Positions 20,803-29,534 of a stretch of 50,844 nt of DNA are shown piece by piece (within the stretch, counting starts at the first letter, position 1; each line of letters starts with the position of its first letter). Below the pieces are notes generated by a model that saw only the letters and a list, made by a program, of their open reading frames with translations, made no database searches and had not been told where the DNA came from. The position numbers were made by a program, and so were the translations under genes. Location: contig JAFYSZ010000016.1 of assembly GCA_017559135.1 (NCBI GenBank), forward strand, positions 1 through 50,844, read 5' to 3'. The stretch comes from Bacteroidales bacterium (lineage in GTDB: Bacteria > Bacteroidota > Bacteroidia > Bacteroidales > P3).

Positions 20803-22251
20803 TTATAATTTACGTTTTTCAATAAGACTTTTTACAAATTCAATTATTAACCTTACGCCATAACCGCTCGCACCTTTTAAGATATAATCCCTTTTTCTTT
20901 CAAACATTGCAACACCTGCAATATCCAAGTGTATAAAAGGATAATCTGTAAAATGAGCTAAGAATTTTCCAGCAGTAATCATACCTGCTTCTCCTGGTCC
21001 GCAATTCTTTATATCTGCAATATCTGATTTTATTAACTCATCATATTCGCTCCAAAAAGGAAATTCCACAAGTCTTTCATAAGTTTTCTCTCCTGCTTGC
21101 TTCATTAATTCAATATAACCCTTAGCATCTTGCTCTACTGCTGCAATTCCATAAGGGCCAATCGCTCTTGCAGCCGCTCCTGTAAGAGTTGCAGCATCTA
21201 CAACCAAGAAAGGAGAAAGTTTTTTAGCATACGACAAAGCATCTGCTAAGATTAGTCTTCCTTCTGCGTCAGTATTTACGACCTCAACATTAGTTCCGTC
21301 ATACATATTTATAATATCTCCACTTGCGTACGCATTTTGTCCAGGACGATTGTCTGTCGAAGGAAATATTCCTACAATATGAATAGGCAATCCTAAGCAA
21401 GCAATAGCATAAATAGCAGTTGCCATCATAGCAGCGCCTGCCATATCTTCCTTCATATCGTTCATATAATCTCCTGGCTTTAAATTCAATCCGCCAGTAT
21501 CGTAAACCAATCCTTTTCCGACCAAAACCAAAGGAGATTCATCTGATCCCTCAGGGCGATAACGCATAATAGTAAATGTAGGCGGATCAATACTTCCTTG
21601 ATTCACCGCTAAAAGTCCGCCCATCTTTTCTTGTTCAATTTTATCCTTGTGCCAAACCTCTACATCTATTCCTGCCTCACGAGAAATATTTACAAACGCT
21701 GTTGCTAACCCTTCTGCATTCAGGCTACAATAAGGTTCATTTACCAAATCCCTGCATTTTTCAACCGCTCTTACAATAACAATTGTTTGTTCTATATCTT
21801 CATTTTCAACAAAAGGGTTAATCACAAACAAATTATCGAAAGGGTGAATCATTTGCTTTGGATCGGTTTTGTAATTATCGAAAGTATAACTTGCAAGCAA
21901 CATTCCCTCAACAAAACCTATTGCGAGTTCTTTTGAAACCTCACTTACAAATTGCAATTCCTTTATATATTCCTTATCACAAAAATCTAAAATCTTTGCA
22001 CCTAACTTTCTAAACTCTTCAATCTGCTTATACAAATCATTTTTCTTCTTTACCACAGCAATCATCGTCCAATGACTAAACTGATTGAAAGCAAAAAAAT
22101 CTTTATCGTTTTCTTGTATTTGTTCGTTTACAAAATTCAAAATATCATGCTCAACGAATTTAGAAGAAATCAACTCATTATTTTCTTTTACAAAAACAAA
22201 AAGTTTTGATACTTCTGGTTTTATCGTTATCAGCCTTTCAATACTTATCAT
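20803..22251 (-). CDS. pepA: Leucyl aminopeptidase (M17 family)
   Basis: A cytosolic hexameric metallo-aminopeptidase releasing N-terminal residues from peptides. The 482 residues contain the M17 catalytic motifs GKGLVYDTGGLNLKP (Lys and Asp), MKEDMAGAAMM and the signature NTDAEGRLILADALSYA. The C-terminus GYGVRLIIEFV is as usual. It is the first gene of a seven-gene minus-strand run reaching the PD40/OmpA gene, and it diverges from the GH3 fusion gene across 88 bases. Confidence 0.94.
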   Translation of the reverse strand: MISIERLITIKPEVSKLFVFVKENNELISSKFVEHDILNFVNEQIQENDKDFFAFNQFSHWTMIAVVKKKNDLYKQIEEFRKLGAKILDFCDKEYIKELQFVSEVSKELAIGFVEGMLLASYTFDNYKTDPKQMIHPFDNLFVINPFVENEDIEQTIVIVRAVEKCRDLVNEPYCSLNAEGLATAFVNISREAGIDVEVWHKDKIEQEKMGGLLAVNQGSIDPPTFTIMRYRPEGSDESPLVLVGKGLVYDTGGLNLKPGDYMNDMKEDMAGAAMMATAIYAIACLGLPIHIVGIFPSTDNRPGQNAYASGDIINMYDGTNVEVVNTDAEGRLILADALSYAKKLSPFLVVDAATLTGAAARAIGPYGIAAVEQDAKGYIELMKQAGEKTYERLVEFPFWSEYDELIKSDIADIKNCGPGEAGMITAGKFLAHFTDYPFIHLDIAGVAMFERKRDYILKGASGYGVRLIIEFVKSLIEKRKL

Positions 22252-22280
22252 AATTCACCAAATTATTCTATTTAATCGTA

Positions 22281-22288
22281 CAAAAATA
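22281..22288 (-). promoter_or_regulatory. -7 promoter element TATTTTTG for pepA
   Basis: Reads TATTTTTG on the minus strand, 29 bases upstream of the pepA ATG. It matches TAnnTTTG; I see no clear -33 element. It would drive the pepA-pdxA-ligA-mtaB run. Confidence 0.5.
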
Positions 22289-22308
22289 CAAAATAAAAGT
22301 AAAATAAC

Positions 22309-22316
22309 TATCTTTG
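22309..22316 (+). promoter_or_regulatory. -7 promoter element TATCTTTG for the GH3 fusion gene
   Basis: A perfect TAnnTTTG match 23 bases before the ATG at 22340, divergent from the pepA promoter. There is no good TTTG at the -33 position, so it may depend on an activator. Confidence 0.6.
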
Positions 22317-22339
22317 CACCACAAAAAACGTAGTATTAT

Positions 22340-25225
22340 ATGAAACATTCAATCTTTACATTACTTATTTGCCTTTTCATTTCATCTGCTGCTTTTTCTC
22401 AAAACACAGATAAAGAAATAGAAAAACTCCTTTCACAAATGACTCTCAAAGAAAAAGTCGGACAACTCATAATGATAGGAGCAGATACAGATATAAACAA
22501 AAAATATTGTGAAAAAATCTTAGAAGACATTGACTCAAATAAAGTAGGAGGTGTTTGTTTTTTCAAAGGCAAAAGCGACAATCTTCCAAAGTTAATAAAC
22601 AAATACAACTCAATTTGCAAGATTCCTTTACTTGTTTCAATAGATGGAGAATGGAGTCTTTCTATGCGATTTACCGATTTAGCACCTTTCCCAAGAGCAA
22701 TGGCGTTTGGTGCATTAGATTCAAGCAATTATTCTTTGGTTTATCAACAAGCAAACATTATTGGCAAGCAATGCAATACTCTTGGAATACATATAAACTT
22801 TGCACCTGACATTGACATAAATCTTAACCCAGCAAATCCTGTTATAAACACGCGTTCTTTCGGTCAAAATAAATGGCGTGTCTCACTTCTTTCAGAACAA
22901 TACATCAAAGGCTTGCAAGACAACAACGTAATGGCAGTTATCAAACATTTTCCAGGACATGGCGACACAGATTTAGACTCTCACCTTAGCCTTCCTACAA
23001 TAAATCACAACAAAGACTTTATTGACACAGTTGATTTAGTGCCTTTCAAATACAATATTGACAAAGGCGTTTGGGGAACAATGATTGCACACTTAAATGT
23101 CCCTGCTTTAAATAAAAAATACACCTATCCTGCTTCAATAAATCCCGATATAATTCAAGGATATTTGATAGATGAACTAAAATTTGAGGGACTTATCTTT
23201 ACCGATGCAATGAATATGAAAGGGCTAACAAACGATTACCCTGACGGAAGGGCACAAGTCTTGGCCTTAAAGGCAGGAGTAGATATTCTTCTAATGCCAA
23301 ACAACACAGATTCTGCAATGAATGCAATTCTTTCTGCAATTGAAAATGGAGAATTAAGCGAAAAACTCATAGAAGAAAAGTGTAGAAAAGTTTTAGAGTG
23401 GAAATATCGACTTGGAGTAATGAATCCAAAAAACACTCCAAAAGCATTAAGTAAAAAACAAAAAGCAGAAATAGAACAACTATGCGATAGCATTGCACCA
23501 AAAATTCTTACACTCTTAGAAAATAAAGATAACATTATTCCTCTCTCTCAAAAAGACACAAATGAGGTAATTTTCGTAAGTTTAGACGATAAAGACTATT
23601 CCTATTTCATTAAACAAGCAAAAAAACACAAAGAAATAATTTCATATTCCTTTGAAAAAAAATCTCAAAACGAAGACTTAGAAAAATTATTGAGCGTTTT
23701 AGATTCCTCGAAGACTGTTATTCTTGCAGCAAGTGGAGGAGTAAATTCAAAAAAAGAAAGCAATTACGGAATTTCTCAACAAAGTCTTGAATTGCTTTCT
23801 TGTATTCAAGAAACAAAAGCAAAAAATATTCTTTTACTCTTTGCAAATCCTTATGTACTTGAAAGTATCGACACAATATGTGATTACAACGCCTTAATAG
23901 TTGCCTATCAAAACACATCGCAACTTCAAACCGCAGCAGCAAAAAGCATTTTCACTTCTCACAACTTTACTGCTTGTTTGCCTGTTGATGCGTCTGTAAC
24001 CTACAAAGCAGCACCTGACTTTGCGATAGCCTTACCTCAAAAAGAATATTCAAAGTTTAGCAAAATTGATTCGCTAATAAACTATGGCATAAGTCAAGAA
24101 GCATATCCGGGAGCACAAGTTTTGATTGCAAAAGACGGCGAAATAATCTACAAAAAGAACGCAGGTTATCAAACATACGACAATAAAGTTTGGATAAACG
24201 ACAGTTCTGTTTATGATGTTGCCTCATTAACAAAAGTAATGGCAACAACCCTTGCTGTAATGAAGCTTTATGACGAAAAGAAATTCTCACTTGATGACCG
24301 ATTATCAAACTATCTTCCAATGCTTAAAAGAACCGACAAAAGAAAAATCACAATAAAAGAAGCATTATCACATTGTGGAAGACTAAAAGCATATCTACCT
24401 ATTTGGATTCACTCACTAAAAAAAGCAGAAGAAGACTCCACACTTTTTTCTCGACAACCCGAAAACACAGATGATTATTTCCAACTAACCGATTCGCTAT
24501 ATATCAACAAAAAATACAGAGAAGACATATTTAAACAAATAATTGACTCTCCTTTAAACCCAAAACACAAATATGTTTATAGCGATTTAGGATTTATCTT
24601 GCTTGGGGAACTTGTAGAAGTCTTATCAGGCAAAACGCTTGATGTGTATCTTGAAGAAAATTTCTACAAACCAATGAATCTTTCACACACTCATTTTCGT
24701 CCAAAAGAGAAAGAAAACATAAAAAACATAGTTCCAACAATAGAAGCAGTAGATTTTAGAAATTCTCAAATAAGAGGAAATGTACATGACGAGACATCTG
24801 CTCTTCTTGGAGGAGTTGCAGGACACGCAGGCTTGTTTTCCACAGCAGAAGACCTATTTGCAATTTGTCAAATGCTACTAAACAAAGGAGAATACAATGG
24901 AATAAGATATATAGACTCAACAACAGTAGATTTATTCACTCGCACACACTTTGCAGATCACAATAACCGCAGAGGATTAGGCTTTGACAAACCTTTATTG
25001 AAAGGAAAATCATCTCACACCTCACAATACGCAAGCAAAAAGAGTTACGGACATAGTGGATTCACAGGAACATACCTTTGGATTGACCCAGAAAATCAAA
25101 CAATTCTTATATTCCTTTCCAATAGAGTTTACCCTGACGCAAAAACTAATAAACTTGCAAGATTAAACATAAGAACTGATATTCACGATTTAATATACGA
25201 AATACTAAAAGATGAATCTAAATAA
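22340..25225 (+). CDS. Fused GH3 beta-N-acetylhexosaminidase-type glycosidase and serine beta-lactamase-like protein
   Basis: A 961-residue secreted protein (signal peptide MKHSIFTLLICLFISSAAFS). Residues about 25-360 form a GH3 domain of NagZ type, with KHFPGHGDTDLDSH (substrate and general-acid region) and the nucleophile Asp in LIFTDAMNMKGL. A GH3 C-terminal-like domain follows to about 560. Residues about 575-955 are a penicillin-binding-protein/class C beta-lactamase fold with the SxxK motif in ASLTKVM, YSD in place of the usual YxN, and HSG in YGHSGFTG. The fusion is widespread in Bacteroidota and probably acts on peptidoglycan in the periplasm; antibiotic hydrolysis is not implied. Confidence 0.92.
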   Translation: MKHSIFTLLICLFISSAAFSQNTDKEIEKLLSQMTLKEKVGQLIMIGADTDINKKYCEKILEDIDSNKVGGVCFFKGKSDNLPKLINKYNSICKIPLLVSIDGEWSLSMRFTDLAPFPRAMAFGALDSSNYSLVYQQANIIGKQCNTLGIHINFAPDIDINLNPANPVINTRSFGQNKWRVSLLSEQYIKGLQDNNVMAVIKHFPGHGDTDLDSHLSLPTINHNKDFIDTVDLVPFKYNIDKGVWGTMIAHLNVPALNKKYTYPASINPDIIQGYLIDELKFEGLIFTDAMNMKGLTNDYPDGRAQVLALKAGVDILLMPNNTDSAMNAILSAIENGELSEKLIEEKCRKVLEWKYRLGVMNPKNTPKALSKKQKAEIEQLCDSIAPKILTLLENKDNIIPLSQKDTNEVIFVSLDDKDYSYFIKQAKKHKEIISYSFEKKSQNEDLEKLLSVLDSSKTVILAASGGVNSKKESNYGISQQSLELLSCIQETKAKNILLLFANPYVLESIDTICDYNALIVAYQNTSQLQTAAAKSIFTSHNFTACLPVDASVTYKAAPDFAIALPQKEYSKFSKIDSLINYGISQEAYPGAQVLIAKDGEIIYKKNAGYQTYDNKVWINDSSVYDVASLTKVMATTLAVMKLYDEKKFSLDDRLSNYLPMLKRTDKRKITIKEALSHCGRLKAYLPIWIHSLKKAEEDSTLFSRQPENTDDYFQLTDSLYINKKYREDIFKQIIDSPLNPKHKYVYSDLGFILLGELVEVLSGKTLDVYLEENFYKPMNLSHTHFRPKEKENIKNIVPTIEAVDFRNSQIRGNVHDETSALLGGVAGHAGLFSTAEDLFAICQMLLNKGEYNGIRYIDSTTVDLFTRTHFADHNNRRGLGFDKPLLKGKSSHTSQYASKKSYGHSGFTGTYLWIDPENQTILIFLSNRVYPDAKTNKLARLNIRTDIHDLIYEILKDESK

Positions 25226-25934
25226 ATTAGCAACTCAATACCACAACAAAGACTTCATAAAAGACGACCCTATTAAGTTTGCTCATCTTTACACCAAGAA
25301 AACGGATATAGAAATCTCTGCTTTCATATCCTCTTGGATTGCCTACGGTTCACGAACTCAAATACTAAAAACCTTAGACAAAATTCATGCCGAATTTATG
25401 GGTAGTCCAACAAACTATATCAAAGAAAAAAAATATCAAAACTACAAAAACCAAGAACGATGCCTTTATCGTTTCTATCAAGAAAAGGACTTTTTTCAAC
25501 TATGCGAAACACTACACAAAATTCTCTTTGAAGAAAACTTTTCTTGCTTAGAAGAAAAGATTCAAACCTTAGTATCTAAAAAACCAACTGCAATAGAGGT
25601 ATTAGAAGCAATAACAAAAATCTTTCCAAATCAAAAAGGCATTCCTCAAAACACTAAATCTGCTTGCAAACGTCTTTGTCTTTTTCTACGTTGGATGGTG
25701 AGAAAAAACAGCGAAGTTGATTTTGGCATTTGGCAATTGCTAAATGAAAAAGACCTTATCATACCTTTGGACACACATGTGTTTAGACTTTCAAAAGAAC
25801 TCTCTCTTACAAATCGCAAACAAGCAGATATGCTCTCTGCAATTCAAATAACACAAAACCTAAAAACCACTTTTCCAAACGATCCCTTACTTGGCGACTA
25901 CGCACTCTTTGGTTATGGAGTAAATAACAAATAA
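25212..25934 (+). CDS. TIGR02757 family protein (DUF2400, helix-hairpin-helix superfamily)
   Basis: A 240-residue protein overlapping the previous gene by 14 bases. It matches the uncharacterised TIGR02757 family: the N-terminal FIKDDPIKFAHLYTKK, the central IEISAFISSWIAYGSRTQI and the C-terminal IIPLDTHVFRLSKEL followed by GDYALFGYG. The C-terminal half resembles HhH DNA glycosylases, which hints at nucleic-acid binding, but function is unknown. The end at ...FGYGVNNK is slightly shorter than the family's usual 250 or so. Confidence 0.88.
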   Translation: MNLNKLATQYHNKDFIKDDPIKFAHLYTKKTDIEISAFISSWIAYGSRTQILKTLDKIHAEFMGSPTNYIKEKKYQNYKNQERCLYRFYQEKDFFQLCETLHKILFEENFSCLEEKIQTLVSKKPTAIEVLEAITKIFPNQKGIPQNTKSACKRLCLFLRWMVRKNSEVDFGIWQLLNEKDLIIPLDTHVFRLSKELSLTNRKQADMLSAIQITQNLKTTFPNDPLLGDYALFGYGVNNK

Positions 25935-25962
25935 TTATTTTTTTTGTCTCTCTTATTGCAAT

Positions 25963-26115
25963 TTATTCTACCTTTTTGCCTTGCATATCAAAGACTTCTA
26001 ATCGTTTTATCTTATATCTGCTTAATACTTTTGCGTAAATTGTGGCAGGATTTGGCAATATATTACAATGTTCTGCTAATTCTTCGGATGTTAAATTTGA
26101 ATTTGTCTTTGGCAT
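25963..26115 (-). pseudogene. Relic of a T9SS C-terminal sorting domain (50 codons)
   Basis: A 50-residue minus-strand reading frame (M, then PKTNSNLTSEELAEHCNILP) whose second half, ILPNPATIYAKVL and then IKRLEVFDMQGKKVE, closely resembles the beginning of a type A T9SS sorting domain (yPNPA...ieVyDmqGkkV). It has no signal peptide and no passenger domain. It stops before the conserved YivkI...k.kKfvv end, where the 3' end of the TIGR02757 gene begins 28 bases away. I infer the last part of a decayed surface-protein gene, downstream of the large 29-bp hairpin. Confidence 0.6.
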
Positions 26116-26129
26116 AATAATAATTGGGT

Positions 26130-26216
26130 AAAATATTTCTATGTTTTAGCGAAATATTTCTATGGAATATTTCGCTAAAACATAGAAATATTTTCTTAAA
26201 TCATAGAAATATTTTT
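26130..26216. repeat. Dispersed TTTCTATGAAA-type repeat, copy 2: perfect 29-bp inverted repeat
   Basis: Bases 26130-26158 are perfectly complementary to 26166-26194 (29 bp, seven-base loop). The arm contains AAATATTTCTATG twice over with TTTTAGCG between. A further half copy (TCATAGAAATATTTTT) follows to 26213. It ends just before the stop of the hydrolase gene (26219), so in RNA it would be a very stable 3' hairpin for that gene and could also act as a terminator. Confidence 0.92.
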
Positions 26217-26218
26217 AG

Positions 26219-27475
26219 CTATCTAATAGACTCTAAGACAAAGTCTTTCATTAACCTCAAAACTTTTGGGCTTATTGTTTGCTCAATCTCGTAATATTCG
26301 TTTGGAGAGCCTGTTTTACATTCTTGAAACAAGTGATTTAAGCCTTTTAATTTGTGTATTTTATAGGATTTATTACCGCCTTCTTTTAATGCTTTTTTGA
26401 TTGCAGGCAGGTTTTGATAGTGTAAGACTTGCAAATCCTTTGTTCCATTTAAGACAAGTATAGGTTGTTTTACTTTTTTCAAGTATTCGGCTGGTTCTAA
26501 ATCTAAAAAGCACTTCATCCAAGGCTGATCGGCTCCTTGAAACTTGCGACTTTGTAGCATTTCTAATTGTTTTGCTAATTCTTCTTCTGTTTTACTTGCT
26601 CTAAATATGGCTTTATTTTGTTCTATCAAGACTTCCATTCCGTTTACACCGGGTCCTGCCAAAAGAATTAAGAAATCAACATCACTATTTCTTGAAGCAA
26701 CAATCGGAGCTATCAATCCCCCTTCGCTATGTCCTGCAAGTCCTATTTTATTTGCGTCAATGTTAGGGTGATTCTTTACTGCATTGATTGCAGACTCTAC
26801 ATCGAGGGCATAATCGAATGTTGTGGCGTTGAATAATTCTGCATTTTTTGAACCAAATCCCCTATCGTCATAACGAAATACTGCGATTCCGTTGTTTGCC
26901 ATATAGTCTGCTATGACTGCAAAGGGTTTGTGTTGCATTATTTCTTCGTCTCGGTTTTGTATTCCCGAACCACTTATCAGTATCAGCAAAGGATATTTTC
27001 CTTCTTTTTTTGGATAGGTTAGCGTTCCTTTAAATTCGTAATCTACTCCTTCTGTTCTAAATGTTATTTCTTCTTGAATATATGAAGGATTTGCAGGAGG
27101 ATTTTGTGGACGATTTATAATTATTTCCGATTTTTCTTTTTTTACCAAACACAAAGGTATATCTACAAACATTTGTTTAAAGTTTCCGCAAACTGTATCT
27201 TTGGTTTGGTTGATTTTTCCTTTGAATGTGGCTTTTAATGATTTGACAGAAAACAGCAAAGAGTCGTTTCTTAATACTATTTTTGTTGCAGGAATGAGTT
27301 CTTTTGTTTGTGCAGGCGAGCCAAGCATTGCTGTTGTGTCTTCTGCTATTGATACTTCTAATGTTAATGGAAGTTTTTGTCCTTTAAACTCTAAGTTTCC
27401 TTCGTAATAGTCTATTTTTTGTGCATAAAGTGCTGTACTAAACAATGTAATGAATAAAATAATTGCTTTTTTCAT
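26219..27475 (-). CDS. Secreted alpha/beta hydrolase
   Basis: A 418-residue protein with a signal peptide (MKKAIILFITLFSTALYAQ). An N-terminal beta-rich domain of about 130 residues precedes an alpha/beta hydrolase fold. The nucleophile elbow is GLAGHSEGGLIAP (Ser in GHSEG), the oxyanion region LILISGSGIQNRDE, the acid Asp in VLNGTKDLQV and the His in LNHLFQE. This is the serine aminopeptidase S33/EstA-like arrangement; an ester or peptide substrate cannot be chosen from sequence. It starts seven bases after the methylase gene and is co-transcribed with it. Confidence 0.9.
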   Translation of the reverse strand: MKKAIILFITLFSTALYAQKIDYYEGNLEFKGQKLPLTLEVSIAEDTTAMLGSPAQTKELIPATKIVLRNDSLLFSVKSLKATFKGKINQTKDTVCGNFKQMFVDIPLCLVKKEKSEIIINRPQNPPANPSYIQEEITFRTEGVDYEFKGTLTYPKKEGKYPLLILISGSGIQNRDEEIMQHKPFAVIADYMANNGIAVFRYDDRGFGSKNAELFNATTFDYALDVESAINAVKNHPNIDANKIGLAGHSEGGLIAPIVASRNSDVDFLILLAGPGVNGMEVLIEQNKAIFRASKTEEELAKQLEMLQSRKFQGADQPWMKCFLDLEPAEYLKKVKQPILVLNGTKDLQVLHYQNLPAIKKALKEGGNKSYKIHKLKGLNHLFQECKTGSPNEYYEIEQTISPKVLRLMKDFVLESIR

Positions 27476-27482
27476 TGTTTTC

Positions 27483-28247
27483 TTATTTTGTTTTTTTTAT
27501 TTCTGAAATCATTATCGCTGTTGCTATTGAGGCATTAAGGCTTTCGGGCTTATTGTCGTTGCGAAAACGTGGTATTGTTATCTTTTGGTTTACGTATTCT
27601 TGTATTTCTGGACTTATTCCGTGAGATTCGCTTCCTATTATCAGTATTGCGTCTTTTGAGAATTGTTTTTCGTATATATTTTCGCCTCCTTCTATAATTG
27701 AACCATAGATTGCAAGGTTGGAAGGTTGGTTTTGAAGGTAGGTTTTCAAGTCGGTGTATTCTACTTTAACTCTAAAAATTGAGCCCATTGTGGATTGTAC
27801 TGTTTTTGGATTGAAAACATCTACACAATCTTTGGAACAGATGATTTTTTCTATTGCATACCAATCGGCTAAGCGTATTATTGTACCTAAATTCCCTGGA
27901 TCTTTTATTCCGTCTAATGCTATTGTGAGTCCTTTTGTTGTTTTGTCGGAATGCTGCTTTGGCATTTTCACCAAAGAATAGACTTGATTGGGTGTAGATA
28001 ACAGAGTTATTTTCTCTAAATTATCTTGTGAGGTTTCAAATAAAAGGTTTGTGATTTTTTTTTGAGAGATTATTTCTTTGTTTTGCTCAATCCATTGTTT
28101 TGTTGCATAGATTGCTTGTATTTCATAATTGGATTGCAGAAGTTCTTCTAACATTTTTTCACCTTCTACAACAAATAGTTCGTCTTGATTGCGAAATTTA
28201 CTTTGTTTGTAACGATTTAATCGTTTTATTTCGGCTTTTGACAACAT
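27483..28247 (-). CDS. TrmH/SpoU family RNA 2'-O-methyltransferase
   Basis: A 254-residue SPOUT-class enzyme that methylates a ribose 2'-OH in tRNA or rRNA with SAM. An N-terminal substrate-binding domain (DELFVVEGEKMLEELL) is followed by the SpoU domain with motif 1 (DGIKDPGNLGTIIRLADW), motif 2 (LIIGSESHGIS) and motif 3 (IPRF then PESLNASIATAI), which form the SAM-binding knot. The target nucleotide is not predictable. It begins 58 bases after rplI, beyond a terminator. Confidence 0.93.
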   Translation of the reverse strand: MLSKAEIKRLNRYKQSKFRNQDELFVVEGEKMLEELLQSNYEIQAIYATKQWIEQNKEIISQKKITNLLFETSQDNLEKITLLSTPNQVYSLVKMPKQHSDKTTKGLTIALDGIKDPGNLGTIIRLADWYAIEKIICSKDCVDVFNPKTVQSTMGSIFRVKVEYTDLKTYLQNQPSNLAIYGSIIEGGENIYEKQFSKDAILIIGSESHGISPEIQEYVNQKITIPRFRNDNKPESLNASIATAIMISEIKKTK

Positions 28248-28249
28248 AA

Positions 28250-28287
28250 TTTAAAATAAAAGGAGTTCCATTTCGGAGAACTCCTTT
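28250..28287 (-). terminator. Terminator of the rpsF-rpsR-rplI operon
   Basis: A 10-bp stem (28278-28287 with 28259-28268; AAAGGAGTTC reads in the plus direction) is followed on the minus strand by TTTTATTTTAAA. It lies 18 bases past the rplI stop. Confidence 0.88.
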
Positions 28288-28305
28288 ATTATTTGTTTAA
28301 CAAAA

Positions 28306-28758
28306 TTACTCTGCGTAAACTTCAAATGTAATTTCTGATTTTATTTCTTTGTAAACAGATACAATTACTTTATGTGTTCCTATTTCTTTTATTGCATCTC
28401 CTACAATTGATATTTTCTTTCTATCAACTTCTACATCAAATTGTGCTTTTATTGCATCAGCTATTTGAATAGTGTTTACAGAACCAAATATCTTTCCGCT
28501 TTCGCTTGCTTTTGCTGCAATCTTTAAACCTTCTATTTTGTTTAATCTTTCTGCAAATGCTTCAGCATCTTGTTTTATTTTTGCTTCTTTAAACGCTCTT
28601 TGTTTAAGATTTTCAGCTAATATTTTTTTGTTAGAAGGTGTTGCAACGATTGCATATCCTTGTGGTATAAGATAGTTATTTGCGTATCCGTCTCTTACTT
28701 TTACTATCTCATCTTTATACCCTAACTTATTTACATCTTGTTTTAATATAATTTCCAT
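28306..28758 (-). CDS. rplI: 50S ribosomal protein L9
   Basis: A 150-residue bL9. The N-terminal RNA-binding domain carries the family signature (MEIILKQDVNKLGYKDEIV, then VRDGYANNYLIPQGYA). A long central helix and a C-terminal domain follow (GKIFGSVNTIQIADAI, KKISIVGDAIKEIGTHKV). It is the last gene of the S6-S18-L9 operon. It is preceded by an unusual Shine-Dalgarno motif nine bases before the ATG. Confidence 0.97.
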   Translation of the reverse strand: MEIILKQDVNKLGYKDEIVKVRDGYANNYLIPQGYAIVATPSNKKILAENLKQRAFKEAKIKQDAEAFAERLNKIEGLKIAAKASESGKIFGSVNTIQIADAIKAQFDVEVDRKKISIVGDAIKEIGTHKVIVSVYKEIKSEITFEVYAE

Positions 28759-28767
28759 TGATTCAAT

Positions 28768-28773
28768 CTCCTT
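28768..28773 (-). promoter_or_regulatory. Shine-Dalgarno motif before rplI
   Basis: AAGGAG on the minus strand, nine bases before the rplI ATG. Neither rpsF nor rpsR upstream has such a motif. Confidence 0.55.
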
Positions 28774-28774
28774 T

Positions 28775-29041
28775 TTATTTTAATAAGTCTGCAACATATG
28801 GCATTAACGCTAAGTGTCTTGCTCTTTTTACAGCTTGTGATACTTTCTTTTGATATTTATTTGATGTCCCTGTTATACGTCTTGGTAAAATTTTACCTTG
28901 TTCGTTAACAAACTTCAAAAGGAAATCTGCATCTTTGTAATCAATATACTTAATTCCGCTTTTTTTGAAACGACAATATTTTTTTCTTTGTGTTTCTACT
29001 GCGATTGGGGTTAAATATTTTATTTCTGTTTCGTTTGCCAT
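28775..29041 (-). CDS. rpsR: 30S ribosomal protein S18
   Basis: An 88-residue bS18. The family core is visible: [20 protein letters not shown], then [20 protein letters not shown] and [13 protein letters not shown]. In Bacteroidota the S18, S6 and S21 proteins hold the 16S anti-Shine-Dalgarno tail, which explains why this phylum makes little use of SD motifs. It lies between rpsF and rplI with gaps of 19 and 16 bases. Confidence 0.97.
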   Translation of the reverse strand: MANETEIKYLTPIAVETQRKKYCRFKKSGIKYIDYKDADFLLKFVNEQGKILPRRITGTSNKYQKKVSQAVKRARHLALMPYVADLLK

Positions 29042-29060
29042 CTCTATTCTTTTTTAAGGT

Positions 29061-29432
29061 TTATTCTGCTACTCTTTCTTCTTGAGCTTTTTGTTGGCTC
29101 TTTAATCCATTTGCACGTTTCTTTTCGTTGTATGCAATAGCGTGTTTGTCCAAAGATACTGTCAAGAAACGAAGTAATCTTTCATCTCTCTTATACGCTG
29201 TTTCTAATTTAGCTATTACATCTCCTTCTGCACGGAATTCTATTAAGTAGTAGAATCCTGTTGTCTTCTTTTGGATAGGATATGCTAACTTTCTCATTCC
29301 CCAATTGTGCTCGAAAACGATTTCTGCACCATTATCAGTCAATAAAGTCTGATACTTTTTTACCGTTTCCTTTATCTGTTCTTCAGATAAAACGGGAGTT
29401 ACGATGAAAACGGTTTCATACTGTCTTACCAT
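29061..29432 (-). CDS. rpsF: 30S ribosomal protein S6
   Basis: A 123-residue bS6, forming a pair with S18 on the platform of the small subunit. Family motifs are YETVFIVTPVLSEEQIKE, GMRKLAYPIQKKTTGFYYL and ERLLRFLTVSLDKHA. The last 20 residues are a basic, disordered tail. It is the first gene of the operon, with a strong promoter at 29481-29511. Confidence 0.97.
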   Translation of the reverse strand: MVRQYETVFIVTPVLSEEQIKETVKKYQTLLTDNGAEIVFEHNWGMRKLAYPIQKKTTGFYYLIEFRAEGDVIAKLETAYKRDERLLRFLTVSLDKHAIAYNEKKRANGLKSQQKAQEERVAE

Positions 29433-29480
29433 ACGGTTTTAATTTTTAATTTGTTAATAATTATTTTTTTAAGAGTTTGC

Positions 29481-29511
29481 AAAAGTAGTACTAAATTCTG
29501 ATTTGACAAAA
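29481..29511 (-). promoter_or_regulatory. Strong Bacteroidota promoter of rpsF
   Basis: On the minus strand TTTG (29508-29511) and TACTTTTG (29481-29488) are separated by exactly 19 bases, both matching consensus. It is the clearest housekeeping promoter in the window and leaves a leader of about 45 bases. Confidence 0.8.
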
Positions 29512-29534
29512 TTTAATACTACTTTTTCTTTAAT

